A stretch of 14,620 nt of DNA, taken from assembly GCA_964427955.1 (NCBI GenBank), contig CAYRWY010000109.1:1-14620 (forward strand). The letters run 5' to 3'. The position numbers and the translations under genes are program-made. The stretch's first letter is position 1. Each line of letters opens with the position of its first letter. The stretch comes from JACRBK01 sp964427955. GTDB lineage: Bacteria > Chloroflexota > Anaerolineae > Aggregatilineales > Aggregatilineaceae. This document shows, one piece after another, positions 6,184-11,664 of this stretch. The notes under the pieces are model-generated. The model made no database searches. It saw only the letters and a program-made list of their open reading frames with translations, and was not told the origin of the DNA.

Positions 6184-8601
6184 TTACTGGTAGCGCAAAA
6201 TGTCCGACACCTGCTTGCGCGCGGCGGCCAGCGCGGGCCACAGGCTGGCCAGCGCGACCAGAATCAGTGTCCCGGCCAGGCCCACCAGGATGATCGCCGG
6301 GGGATAGTGGAACTCGAACGCTTCCCAGGGGACGACCTCTTTGAAAGCGGCGCTCACGCCCAGGCTGAGCAGGATGCCGATCAGCCAGCCGATCACGCCG
6401 ACCACCAGCCCTTCGACCAGGAATTGAAGCGCGACCGTACCCGATCCGGCGCCCACCGAGCGCATCACGCCAATCTCGCGCTGGCGCTCGAACACGCTGA
6501 TCGAGAGCATGGTGAGCAGCCCAATCGCCGCCACCGCAGCCATGACCAGCGACGCCAGGTTGAAGATCACACCCATCGCCAGGATCATGGTCGAAGTATC
6601 CTCCTGCTCGGCGACCTGATTGAAGAAGCCCGCCGAAATGCCGTTGCGCAGCAGATCCTCGCGCGCCGCGCCCAACACCTGATCGACCTCCGCAGGAGAA
6701 GCGTCGCGATTCTTCAACTGCACCAGCAGCGCGCTGGGCACCGGGGCAGCGCCTGCCGGATGCGCGAGCCGGTAAAGCGGCTCCCACGCCATGTAACCGT
6801 CCTCTTCCGGGTTGGAGTCGATGCCGATCACCTGCGTGTCGAGTTGCTGATCTTGATACATGAGCGTGATCGGATCGCCGACCGTTTTGTCGAGCACGCG
6901 CGCTTTGGGGGCCGTCAGGACGATCCCGGCGCGCGCCGGATCGCCCTGCCAGGCGGTGCCCTTCTCCAGGTGCAGCTTGAAGGCGTCGGTGGCCGGATCG
7001 TAGCCGACCACCCACAGGTGCGCCTCGTCGTCGGTCAGTTCGGGCGACGGCGGAACGTGCGCGTCCCAGGCGTAGCTGGGATAGACGGCGGCCACCCCGT
7101 CCACCGACCCCGCGATCCGGGTGATAGCCTCCACGTCCTGATCGCGTTCGGGGAGGATCACCAGCTCGTAGTTGTAGGTGTCGAACATATCGCCGATGAC
7201 CTGTTCCAGCGCCAGAAAGACCGCCATGACGCCCATGAACGCGCCTGCCGCCAACGTCAGGGTCAGCACGGTCAGCGCCAACCGGCCTTTCTTTTGGAAG
7301 ACGTTAGCGAACGCCTGCCGGATCGTCACCGGCAGCGGCAGCGCCTTGAGCAGCCGGGCTAATGGTCCCGTGCCGAAGCGGGTGGACAGCCCCAGGTCGG
7401 TGAGCGCCTCCAGGATCGAGACACGCGTGCCCCAATAGACCGGCACCGCCGCCGCCAGCAGCGGGACGCCGAGTCCCATCCCTACCCCGGCCACGATGGC
7501 CACCGTCGAGATCGTGAACTGGTCGATCCACACGTTGATCTGCGGGGCCAGCGCCTTCGCTGCGGCGTAGCCTGCCGGGATGCCCAGCAGCACACCGGGG
7601 ATCACGCCCAGCAGGCCGTAGACCAGCGCGATGCCGGTGTAGATGCGGAAGGCATCCCACCGGCTGGCGCCCAGCGACTTCATGACGCCGATCTGCCGGA
7701 TCTGCTGGTTCACCAGGGTGTTGACCACCGTGAACACCAGGAAGCCCGCCACGATCATGGCCAGCACCGCCAGCATCGTCAGCGCCGACATGACGTCTTC
7801 AATCGCCGTCATAAAGATGCTGTTTTCCGGATCTTGCAGTTCCTCTTCGCGTGAATCGTAGGGAGTCTGGTCCTGGATGCGGGTGATGAAGTGGTCGTAT
7901 TCCTGGGACGCCGTCTCGTAGTTATTGAAGCGTGCGTTGAGGAACGTGAAGCCGCGCAGCCCGGTGATGGCCGTCTTATCCTCGTAGGTGGCGTACATCG
8001 TACTGCCGCCATCTTCCAGGTAGGGGTTGAACACCAGCCCGCTGATCGTCCAGGTTTCTTCCGGGATCGCGGCGCTGGGATCGGGCCGTCCGGCCAGGCC
8101 GCCGACGATGCGGATCACGACCGGATCGCCGACGTGCAGCCCGTAGCGGTCGGCCATGCGCCGCTCAACCGCCAGTTGGTGCTGGCCGCTGACCGGATAG
8201 CGGCCCTCGATCAGGCGCGGCGGCGCGATCCGGATCTGCCCGAAGGGTTCCGACGACGCGAGGATGATGCCATCGACGAAGTTCTGATCGCCGGGCGATT
8301 TCCAGAACAGCGGATCGCTCAGCCAGCCCTCGACCACGGTGATCCCCGGGTGTTCGCGCAGCGTCGCCAGCGTCCTGGCATTGTCGATGTTGGCATAGTC
8401 TTCCAGGTCCACGTCCCTGTAGATCATCGCCAGCTCGTCCTGGTGAAGATCGCGGCGCGTGGTGCTGATCATCAGATCGCTGACCGAGGTCAGGGTCACT
8501 ACGCCCAGGACGCCGATAAAAATATTGAGCGCGACCAGAATGGTGCGCGTCTTGCGGGACCAGATTTCACGAATAATCTTGCGGGTACGCGTACCGAACA
8601 T
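6184..8601 (-). CDS. ABC transporter permease with two FtsX domains (MacB/LolC-like)
   Basis: The protein has 805 residues. An N-terminal helix at about 20-40 (ILVALNIFIGVLGVVTL) precedes a large extracytoplasmic domain. A first FtsX unit of three helices follows at about 270-400, including QIRQIGVMKSLGASRWDAF. A second half repeats the plan: a helix in GRLALTVLTLTLAAGAF, an outer domain, and FtsX unit 2 with ERQREIGVMRSVGA near the C-terminus. This is the duplicated permease architecture of MacB/Lol-type ABC systems, which export or extract lipids, peptides or lipoproteins mechanically. The start is set at the ATG 8599-8601, preceded by a strong purine-rich GGAAGGGGG; an in-frame ATG at 8682 would add 27 unlikely residues. 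No ABC ATPase gene lies in the window beside it, so its partner must be elsewhere. Confidence 0.88.
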   Translation of the reverse strand: MFGTRTRKIIREIWSRKTRTILVALNIFIGVLGVVTLTSVSDLMISTTRRDLHQDELAMIYRDVDLEDYANIDNARTLATLREHPGITVVEGWLSDPLFWKSPGDQNFVDGIILASSEPFGQIRIAPPRLIEGRYPVSGQHQLAVERRMADRYGLHVGDPVVIRIVGGLAGRPDPSAAIPEETWTISGLVFNPYLEDGGSTMYATYEDKTAITGLRGFTFLNARFNNYETASQEYDHFITRIQDQTPYDSREEELQDPENSIFMTAIEDVMSALTMLAVLAMIVAGFLVFTVVNTLVNQQIRQIGVMKSLGASRWDAFRIYTGIALVYGLLGVIPGVLLGIPAGYAAAKALAPQINVWIDQFTISTVAIVAGVGMGLGVPLLAAAVPVYWGTRVSILEALTDLGLSTRFGTGPLARLLKALPLPVTIRQAFANVFQKKGRLALTVLTLTLAAGAFMGVMAVFLALEQVIGDMFDTYNYELVILPERDQDVEAITRIAGSVDGVAAVYPSYAWDAHVPPSPELTDDEAHLWVVGYDPATDAFKLHLEKGTAWQGDPARAGIVLTAPKARVLDKTVGDPITLMYQDQQLDTQVIGIDSNPEEDGYMAWEPLYRLAHPAGAAPVPSALLVQLKNRDASPAEVDQVLGAAREDLLRNGISAGFFNQVAEQEDTSTMILAMGVIFNLASLVMAAVAAIGLLTMLSISVFERQREIGVMRSVGAGSGTVALQFLVEGLVVGVIGWLIGILLSLGVSAAFKEVVPWEAFEFHYPPAIILVGLAGTLILVALASLWPALAAARKQVSDILRYQ

Positions 8602-8769
8602 GAGGTTTTCCCCCTTCCACAGCCAGCCACCGATGGCCTGATTGCGCGTCGAGCCACCGGCGCCGGTCCCTTCAAACGCCATTATTTATAGTGCCCGCGC
8701 CGCGACATTCGGGGAGCAAACGAGTCTCAGCAATGTGAAATCACGGGCCGAGGGGGTAGCTGCACTTTC

Positions 8770-8775
8770 ATTATA
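8770..8775 (-). promoter_or_regulatory. Possible -10 element upstream of the permease
   Basis: TATAAT is present on the minus strand (8775-8770), giving a leader of about 160 bases to the permease ATG. No good -35 match lies 16-18 bases upstream. A second AT-rich hexamer, TATAAA, lies on the minus strand at about 8689-8684. The 304-base gap between the divergent permease and MNT genes otherwise shows no gene on either strand. Confidence 0.3.
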
Positions 8776-8833
8776 GCCGAAGATGAGGTGAGGAGACAGC
8801 AGGCCGGACACCGCCCGTTCATCCACGGGCAGC

Positions 8834-8861
8834 TTGCCATTCGCCGCGTGCGGTGTATCAT
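8834..8861 (+). promoter_or_regulatory. Promoter of the first MNT-HEPN gene pair
   Basis: TTGCCA (8834-8839) and TATCAT (8856-8861) each match the sigma-70 consensus at 5 of 6 bases and are separated by 16 bases. The expected start near 8868 leaves a leader of about 38 bases before the ATG at 8906. Confidence 0.55.
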
Positions 8862-8905
8862 GGGAGTATAGAATCTGACACTCTTTCAACAGGCGTCGGA
8901 CCATC

Positions 8906-9211
8906 ATGAACAGAAGCATAACCATTCCGCACGAGAAGTTGGCCGAGTTCTGCCAACGTTACCCGATCCATAAACTGGCGCTCTTTGGGTCAGCCCTGCG
9001 CGAGGATTTCGGCCCGGACAGTGATCTCGACCTCCTGGTGGAGTTTGAGCCGGGAGCGCGGATCAGCCTGTTCGACATGGTCACGATGGAAATGGAACTG
9101 ACGGCCATGCTGGGACGCAAGGTCGATTTCAGGACGGCCCCGGAGTTGAGCCGCTATTTCCGCCAAAAAGTGCTGGATACCGCCGAGGTCCTCTATGAAC
9201 GAGCCGGATGA
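8906..9211 (+). CDS. mntA: MNT-domain nucleotidyltransferase, MntA-type antitoxin
   Basis: The protein has 101 residues, the usual size of minimal nucleotidyltransferases. The core motif GSX10DXD is intact: G28, S29, then D40 and D42 in FGPDSDLDLLVEF, with a third acidic residue in RKVDFRT. In characterised MntA/HepT systems this enzyme adds AMP to a tyrosine of the HEPN toxin and so neutralises it. The ATG at 8906 has only a weak ribosome site. The end of the gene overlaps by 17 bases the start of the HEPN reading frame, the normal arrangement for these pairs. That partner is truncated here, so this antitoxin is probably an orphan. It is clearly related to the second MNT protein encoded at 10546-10854. 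Confidence 0.88.
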   Translation: MNRSITIPHEKLAEFCQRYPIHKLALFGSALREDFGPDSDLDLLVEFEPGARISLFDMVTMEMELTAMLGRKVDFRTAPELSRYFRQKVLDTAEVLYERAG

Positions 9212-9311
9212 GATACGGGTACGCCACATGCTAGATGCGGCGCAGGAAGTCCTGACTTTTGCCAAAGGACAAACCCGCGAAGCGTTGGATGCCAACCGGA
9301 TGTTAGTGTGA
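9195..9311 (+). pseudogene. Truncated HEPN toxin (HepT/DUF86) reading frame
   Basis: An ATG inside the MNT gene opens a 38-codon frame whose product parallels the N-terminus of the intact HepT at 10215-10559. VRHMLDAAQEVLTFAKGQ matches LQHMLTAAQKAVSLTQDR, and REALDANRML matches RDDLDTDEVL. The frame ends at TGA 9309-9311, just where the family would continue with ALALVRLIE. Everything carrying the RX4HXY active site is missing and AT-rich sequence follows. I see no remainder of the gene beyond the AT-rich segment. The product would lack the catalytic residues and is best called a toxin gene broken by insertion or replacement. Confidence 0.85.
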
Positions 9312-9341
9312 GCAATGATAATATCTACCAATACAAGCATA

Positions 9342-9371
9342 TTGACTTAAGCCATAAATATAAAATATACT
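9342..9371 (+). promoter_or_regulatory. Promoter of the tRNA-like RNA and HEPN gene
   Basis: TTGACT (9342-9347) and TATACT (9366-9371), each 5 of 6 to consensus, are spaced by 18 AT-rich bases. A start 7 bases after the -10 box falls on G9378, the first base of the tRNA-like fold. This is the best-formed promoter in the window. Confidence 0.65.
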
Positions 9372-9377
9372 CTAATT

Positions 9378-9450
9378 GTAGCAGTGGTCTAATATGGCAA
9401 GGACACTTCATAATAATGAAGAAATCCCGGTTCGATTCCGGGCTGCTAAA
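9378..9450 (+). tRNA. tRNA-like cloverleaf, atypical or pseudo-tRNA, anticodon not assignable
   Basis: The 73 bases fold as a cloverleaf. The acceptor is 9378-9384 with 9443-9449, six of seven paired, with G1-A72 opposed. The D-stem is 9387-9390 with 9401-9404, and the D-loop has A14 and the GG pair. The anticodon stem CTTCA/TGAAG (9406-9410 with 9417-9421) has 5 bp. The T-arm is CCCGG-TTCGATT-CCGGG (9426-9442), fully canonical with TTC, A58 and C61. T8 is also present. The anticodon loop has 6 bases (TAATAA) instead of 7, or 8 if the last stem pair opens, so no anticodon can be read with confidence. No CCA is encoded. It may be a degenerate or mobile-element tRNA, or a tRNA mimic that serves as leader to the HEPN gene 49 bases downstream. 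Confidence 0.6.
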
Positions 9451-9483
9451 GCGTATCTCGGATGAAGGTACCCTTTAGCAGCC
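9441..9483 (+). promoter_or_regulatory. Inverted repeat able to sequester the tRNA-like 3' strand
   Basis: GGCTGCTAAAG (9441-9451) and CTTTAGCAGCC (9473-9483) are perfect complements (11 bp, 21-nt loop). The left arm is exactly the end of the T-stem plus the 3' acceptor strand and discriminator of the tRNA-like fold. The hairpin and the cloverleaf therefore exclude each other. The right arm ends 16 bases before the HEPN start codon. There is no T-tract, so it is not a standard terminator. Confidence 0.6.
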
Positions 9484-9499
9484 TGAAATCACATTCAAT

Positions 9500-10195
9500 A
9501 TGGATAACTCCACTCGTCTCATTATTTTCCGCGCTCAGACTAGGAATGTACAAAAGCTCAAATCCGCTCGAAAACAGGTGGAGCGGAATATAAATCTGTC
9601 TTTACGGCAGGGAAATACTGTCTCAGCAGAGATGCACACCAAAGTATTGGTCCTTGTTTTTTGCGCATGGGTTGAAGCAAGTTTCTCAAAAATAATCCAT
9701 ACTCCTTACGGGTTTACCCCGAGTGAAATAGGGCAGATCAAGCAAGAATACAGCAGCAATGTGGGCGCTGGTTGGCGGAAATGCCTTGAAGTTGGACTCG
9801 GACGAATCTCCAATTCTCCACGATCAAACTACATTCCTAACATTCGCAAAAAAGTCGAAACACTGATAAGTCAGTATGTTGTCGATCCTAGTTTGCTTCG
9901 AAACAAAATAGCTCACGGACAATGGGAAGTGGCATTGAATAGAGAGAACACAGCAATAAATAGAGAGCTTTCAGATGAACTAGATAACTTAGACGTTATA
10001 CAAGTTACCAAGTGGTTTGACGTAAATGAGCGGTTGTTACTTCTGATTGAAGCCCTTATTGAGTCTCCTCACCGCGCTTTTCATCGAGATTATTGGATGC
10101 TAATAGCTGAACTTGACGAGTATCTAGACAAAACTAAGGATTGGACTTTAGCCCAGAAAATCGAGAGTTTAAAACAAAAACCGCCTCGCAAGTAG
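9500..10195 (+). CDS. HEPN-family protein, putative ribonuclease
   Basis: The protein has 231 residues and is mostly predicted helical. The diagnostic feature is LLRNKIAHGQW: R134-X4-H139, the RX4-6H active-site motif of HEPN RNases, followed by Gly as in RiboL-PSP-HEPN and MAE_28990-like groups. The N-terminal part has a basic amphipathic stretch (about 11-36) and a hydrophobic helix at 48-64 (VLVLVFCAWVEASFSKI), typical of the HEPN bundle. It is not a HepT/DUF86 protein: it is twice as long and lacks the HXY tyrosine. The ATG at 9500 is the only start before residue 45 that fits; a stop lies in frame at 9476-9478. No Shine-Dalgarno sequence is visible. It is AT-rich, converges on HepT with 19 bases between, and follows the tRNA-like element. 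The family call is fairly sure; the function (toxin, defence effector) is inference. Confidence 0.72.
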   Translation: MDNSTRLIIFRAQTRNVQKLKSARKQVERNINLSLRQGNTVSAEMHTKVLVLVFCAWVEASFSKIIHTPYGFTPSEIGQIKQEYSSNVGAGWRKCLEVGLGRISNSPRSNYIPNIRKKVETLISQYVVDPSLLRNKIAHGQWEVALNRENTAINRELSDELDNLDVIQVTKWFDVNERLLLLIEALIESPHRAFHRDYWMLIAELDEYLDKTKDWTLAQKIESLKQKPPRK

Positions 10196-10214
10196 TCTTC
10201 TTGAGATAACCAAC

Positions 10215-10559
10215 CTATCCCCCATGCTGTAAAATAGATTCCAAAGTTTCAATGAGCGGTGGTAAATCAGACGTGATGATCTCCCAGATGATGTCCAGAT
10301 CGACATCGAAATAACCGTGGGTGAGACGATCCCGCGTGCCTGCAATCGGCTTCCAGGGCACTTGTGGATAGTTCGCCTTGAGTTCGTCCGACACGTTTTT
10401 AGAGGCTTCCCCAACGATTTCCAGCAGGCGAACAATGGCCAGCGCCAGCACTTCATCGGTGTCCAGATCGTCACGCCCGCGATCCTGGGTCAATGACACC
10501 GCTTTTTGGGCCGCCGTGAGCATGTGCTGCAATCGAGTCCGATCATCAGGCCGCGCCAT
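10215..10559 (-). CDS. hepT: HEPN toxin, HepT/DUF86 family
   Basis: The protein has 114 residues. The RX4HXY active site is intact as R76, H81 and Y83 in TRDRLTHGYFDVD. The preceding helices (LAIVRLLEIVGEASKNVSDELK) match the DUF86/HepT fold. HepT dimers are RNases reported to act on RNA including tRNA 3' ends, and their motif Tyr is AMPylated by MntA. The ATG at 10557-10559 was preferred over one 21 bases upstream because it lines up with the start of the truncated homologue: both begin inside the MNT codons for VLY. It overlaps the MntA gene by 14 bases, so translation is probably coupled. This is the intact copy of the pair whose relative is broken at 9195-9311. Confidence 0.9.
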   Translation of the reverse strand: MARPDDRTRLQHMLTAAQKAVSLTQDRGRDDLDTDEVLALAIVRLLEIVGEASKNVSDELKANYPQVPWKPIAGTRDRLTHGYFDVDLDIIWEIITSDLPPLIETLESILQHGG

Positions 10560-10854
10560 ACAGCACCATCGCCTCGTCACACACGCGATCCCGAAAATAG
10601 CGGCTCAGAAACCCGGGGGTATTCAAATCGACCTGACGGCCCAGCAGGTCGGAGAGTTCGTCTTGCATCGCAAAAAACGCCAGCCCTGGCACATGCCCCG
10701 GCTCGAATTCGACCAACACGTCAACATCGCTGTCCGGGCCGAAGTCTTCCCGCAAGACCGAGCCGAACAGCGACAGCTTTTGGATATGATGTTTCTGGCA
10801 AAACGCGGCGATCTGATCCTGTGATAGGACAACATGGGCAGCGTTCACGGCCAT
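10546..10854 (-). CDS. mntA: MNT-domain nucleotidyltransferase, MntA antitoxin
   Basis: The protein has 102 residues from the ATG. GSX10DXD is intact: G31, S32, D43 and D45 in FGPDSDVDVLVEF, with a further acidic residue in RQVDLNT. It is the antitoxin partner of the HepT gene it overlaps and is expected to AMPylate and silence that toxin. A GGAGG ribosome site directly abuts the ATG at 10854, which is too close. The GTG two codons later (10846-10848) has the ideal 6-base spacing and may be the true start. An extended -10 promoter lies just upstream, so the pair is not simply the tail of the pst operon. It shares most motif residues with the orphan MNT protein at 8906-9211, including the run LREDFGPDSD. 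Confidence 0.9.
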   Translation of the reverse strand: MAVNAAHVVLSQDQIAAFCQKHHIQKLSLFGSVLREDFGPDSDVDVLVEFEPGHVPGLAFFAMQDELSDLLGRQVDLNTPGFLSRYFRDRVCDEAMVLYGAA

Positions 10855-10881
10855 CCTCCAGGGTGAATCCTTTTGGAAACC

Positions 10882-10887
10882 ATTATA
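10882..10887 (-). promoter_or_regulatory. Extended -10 promoter of the mntA-hepT pair
   Basis: On the minus strand TATAAT (10887-10882) is preceded by TGT, the TGN of an extended -10 element. The expected start is near 10875, about 20-25 bases before the start codon. No -35 box is seen, as is usual for extended -10 promoters. Confidence 0.55.
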
Positions 10888-10905
10888 ACACAGCCGCCGT
10901 ACCCC

Positions 10906-11664
10906 CTACCCCCGCCGCCCCGTGATGTACGCCTCGGTGAGATCCTCTTTGGGCAGCGTGAAGATCTTCTCGGTGGTATCGATCTCGACCAGCTTGCCCA
11001 GCCAGAAAAAACCGGTCCGGTCGGAGACGCGCGCGGCCTGCTGCATGTTGTGCGTCACGATCACGATGGTGTAGTGCTGCGCCAGCTCGCGCATCAAGTC
11101 CTCGACGTGCAGGGTCGCGATGTGATCCAGCGCCGAGCACGGCTCGTCCATCAGGATGATCTCCGGCTTGACGGCGATGGTGCGCGCGATGCACAGCCGC
11201 TGCTGCTGGCCGGGATTGAGGTCGAGCGCCGGGCGCTTGAGGTGGTCTTTCAACTCATCCCACAGCCCGACATCTTCCAACGCTCTCACCACGATCTCGT
11301 CCAGCTCGTTCCGGCGTGGCGATCCCAGCACGCGCGGGCCGAAGGCGACGTTGTCGTAGATGCTCTGCGGGAACGGGTTGGGGCGCTGGAACACCATCCC
11401 GACGCGCTGGCGCAGGTCCACCACGTCTACGTCGGGATCGTAGATAGGCTTGCCGTCGAGCGTGATCAGCCCTTCCGCGCGCGTGTTTTTGATGGTGTCG
11501 TTCATGCGGTTGAGGCAGCGCAAAAAGGTCGATTTGCCGCAGCCGGACGGGCCGATCAGCGCCGTGATGTCGTGCTTGAAGATGCTCAGGTTCAGGTCGA
11601 TCAACGCCTGAAAGTCGCCGTAATAGAAGTTGAAGTGCTGTACGTCGATGATGGTGTCGGTCAT
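10906..11664 (-). CDS. pstB: Phosphate ABC transporter ATP-binding protein, PstB-like 1, with degenerate signature motif
   Basis: The protein has 252 residues, the normal PstB length. Walker A is GPSGCGKST (38-46), the Q-loop Gln is Q93 in GMVFQRPNPFP, Walker B is IILMDEPCSALD with D173 and catalytic E174, and the H-loop is H205 in VTHNMQQAAR. The ABC signature, LSGGQ in nearly all members, reads LNPGQ (149-153): the Ser and the first Gly are both replaced. The start ATG overlaps the stop of the upstream ATPase gene (ATGA), so the two are translationally coupled. In the Pst complex it would power phosphate import at the cytoplasmic face of PstC/PstA. Because its ATP-site half (Walker A/B, Q-loop) is intact and its signature is not, it probably works as a heterodimer with the adjacent ATPase. 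It is the last gene of the operon; no phoU follows. Confidence 0.9.
   Translation of the reverse strand: MTDTIIDVQHFNFYYGDFQALIDLNLSIFKHDITALIGPSGCGKSTFLRCLNRMNDTIKNTRAEGLITLDGKPIYDPDVDVVDLRQRVGMVFQRPNPFPQSIYDNVAFGPRVLGSPRRNELDEIVVRALEDVGLWDELKDHLKRPALDLNPGQQQRLCIARTIAVKPEIILMDEPCSALDHIATLHVEDLMRELAQHYTIVIVTHNMQQAARVSDRTGFFWLGKLVEIDTTEKIFTLPKEDLTEAYITGRRG

Larger units (their letters stand above)
9312..10200. other. AT-rich inserted segment (small genomic island)
   Basis: Base composition changes abruptly at about 9312, from clearly GC-rich to AT-rich, and returns at about 10200. The segment begins where the HEPN frame breaks off and ends just before the stop of the oppositely oriented HepT gene. 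It contains one promoter, one tRNA-like element, an inverted repeat and one HEPN-family gene. Codon use in that gene is also AT-rich and unlike all neighbours. I see no transposase, integrase or clear flanking direct repeat, so the transfer mechanism is unknown. Exact edges are uncertain by a few tens of bases. Confidence 0.75.

Noticed and set aside
6062..7015. Upstream in-frame extension of the larger glycosyltransferase, which would give a 1046-residue protein
   Set aside because: The extra part is an out-of-frame reading of the FtsX-like permease gene and crosses an intrinsic terminator. The ATG at 6061 has a good ribosome site and the correct N-terminus.
6307..7362. A 351-codon plus-strand open frame inside the permease gene
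   Set aside because: It is a His/Arg/Gln-rich antisense frame with no ribosome site or family features. The minus-strand permease explains the region.
8602..8682. A 27-residue N-terminal extension of the permease from the ATG at 8682
   Set aside because: The added residues are Gly/Thr-rich and not typical of the family, and an ideal purine-rich ribosome site precedes the ATG at 8601.
9441..9483. The 11-bp hairpin as a rho-independent terminator of the tRNA-like RNA
   Set aside because: The loop is 21 nt and no run of T follows the stem, so it does not fit an intrinsic terminator. Its overlap with the 3' acceptor strand suggests another role.
10560..10580. A start for HepT 21 bases upstream of 10559
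   Set aside because: The homologous truncated HEPN frame begins at the position equivalent to 10559 within the overlapping MNT gene, so the downstream ATG is favoured.
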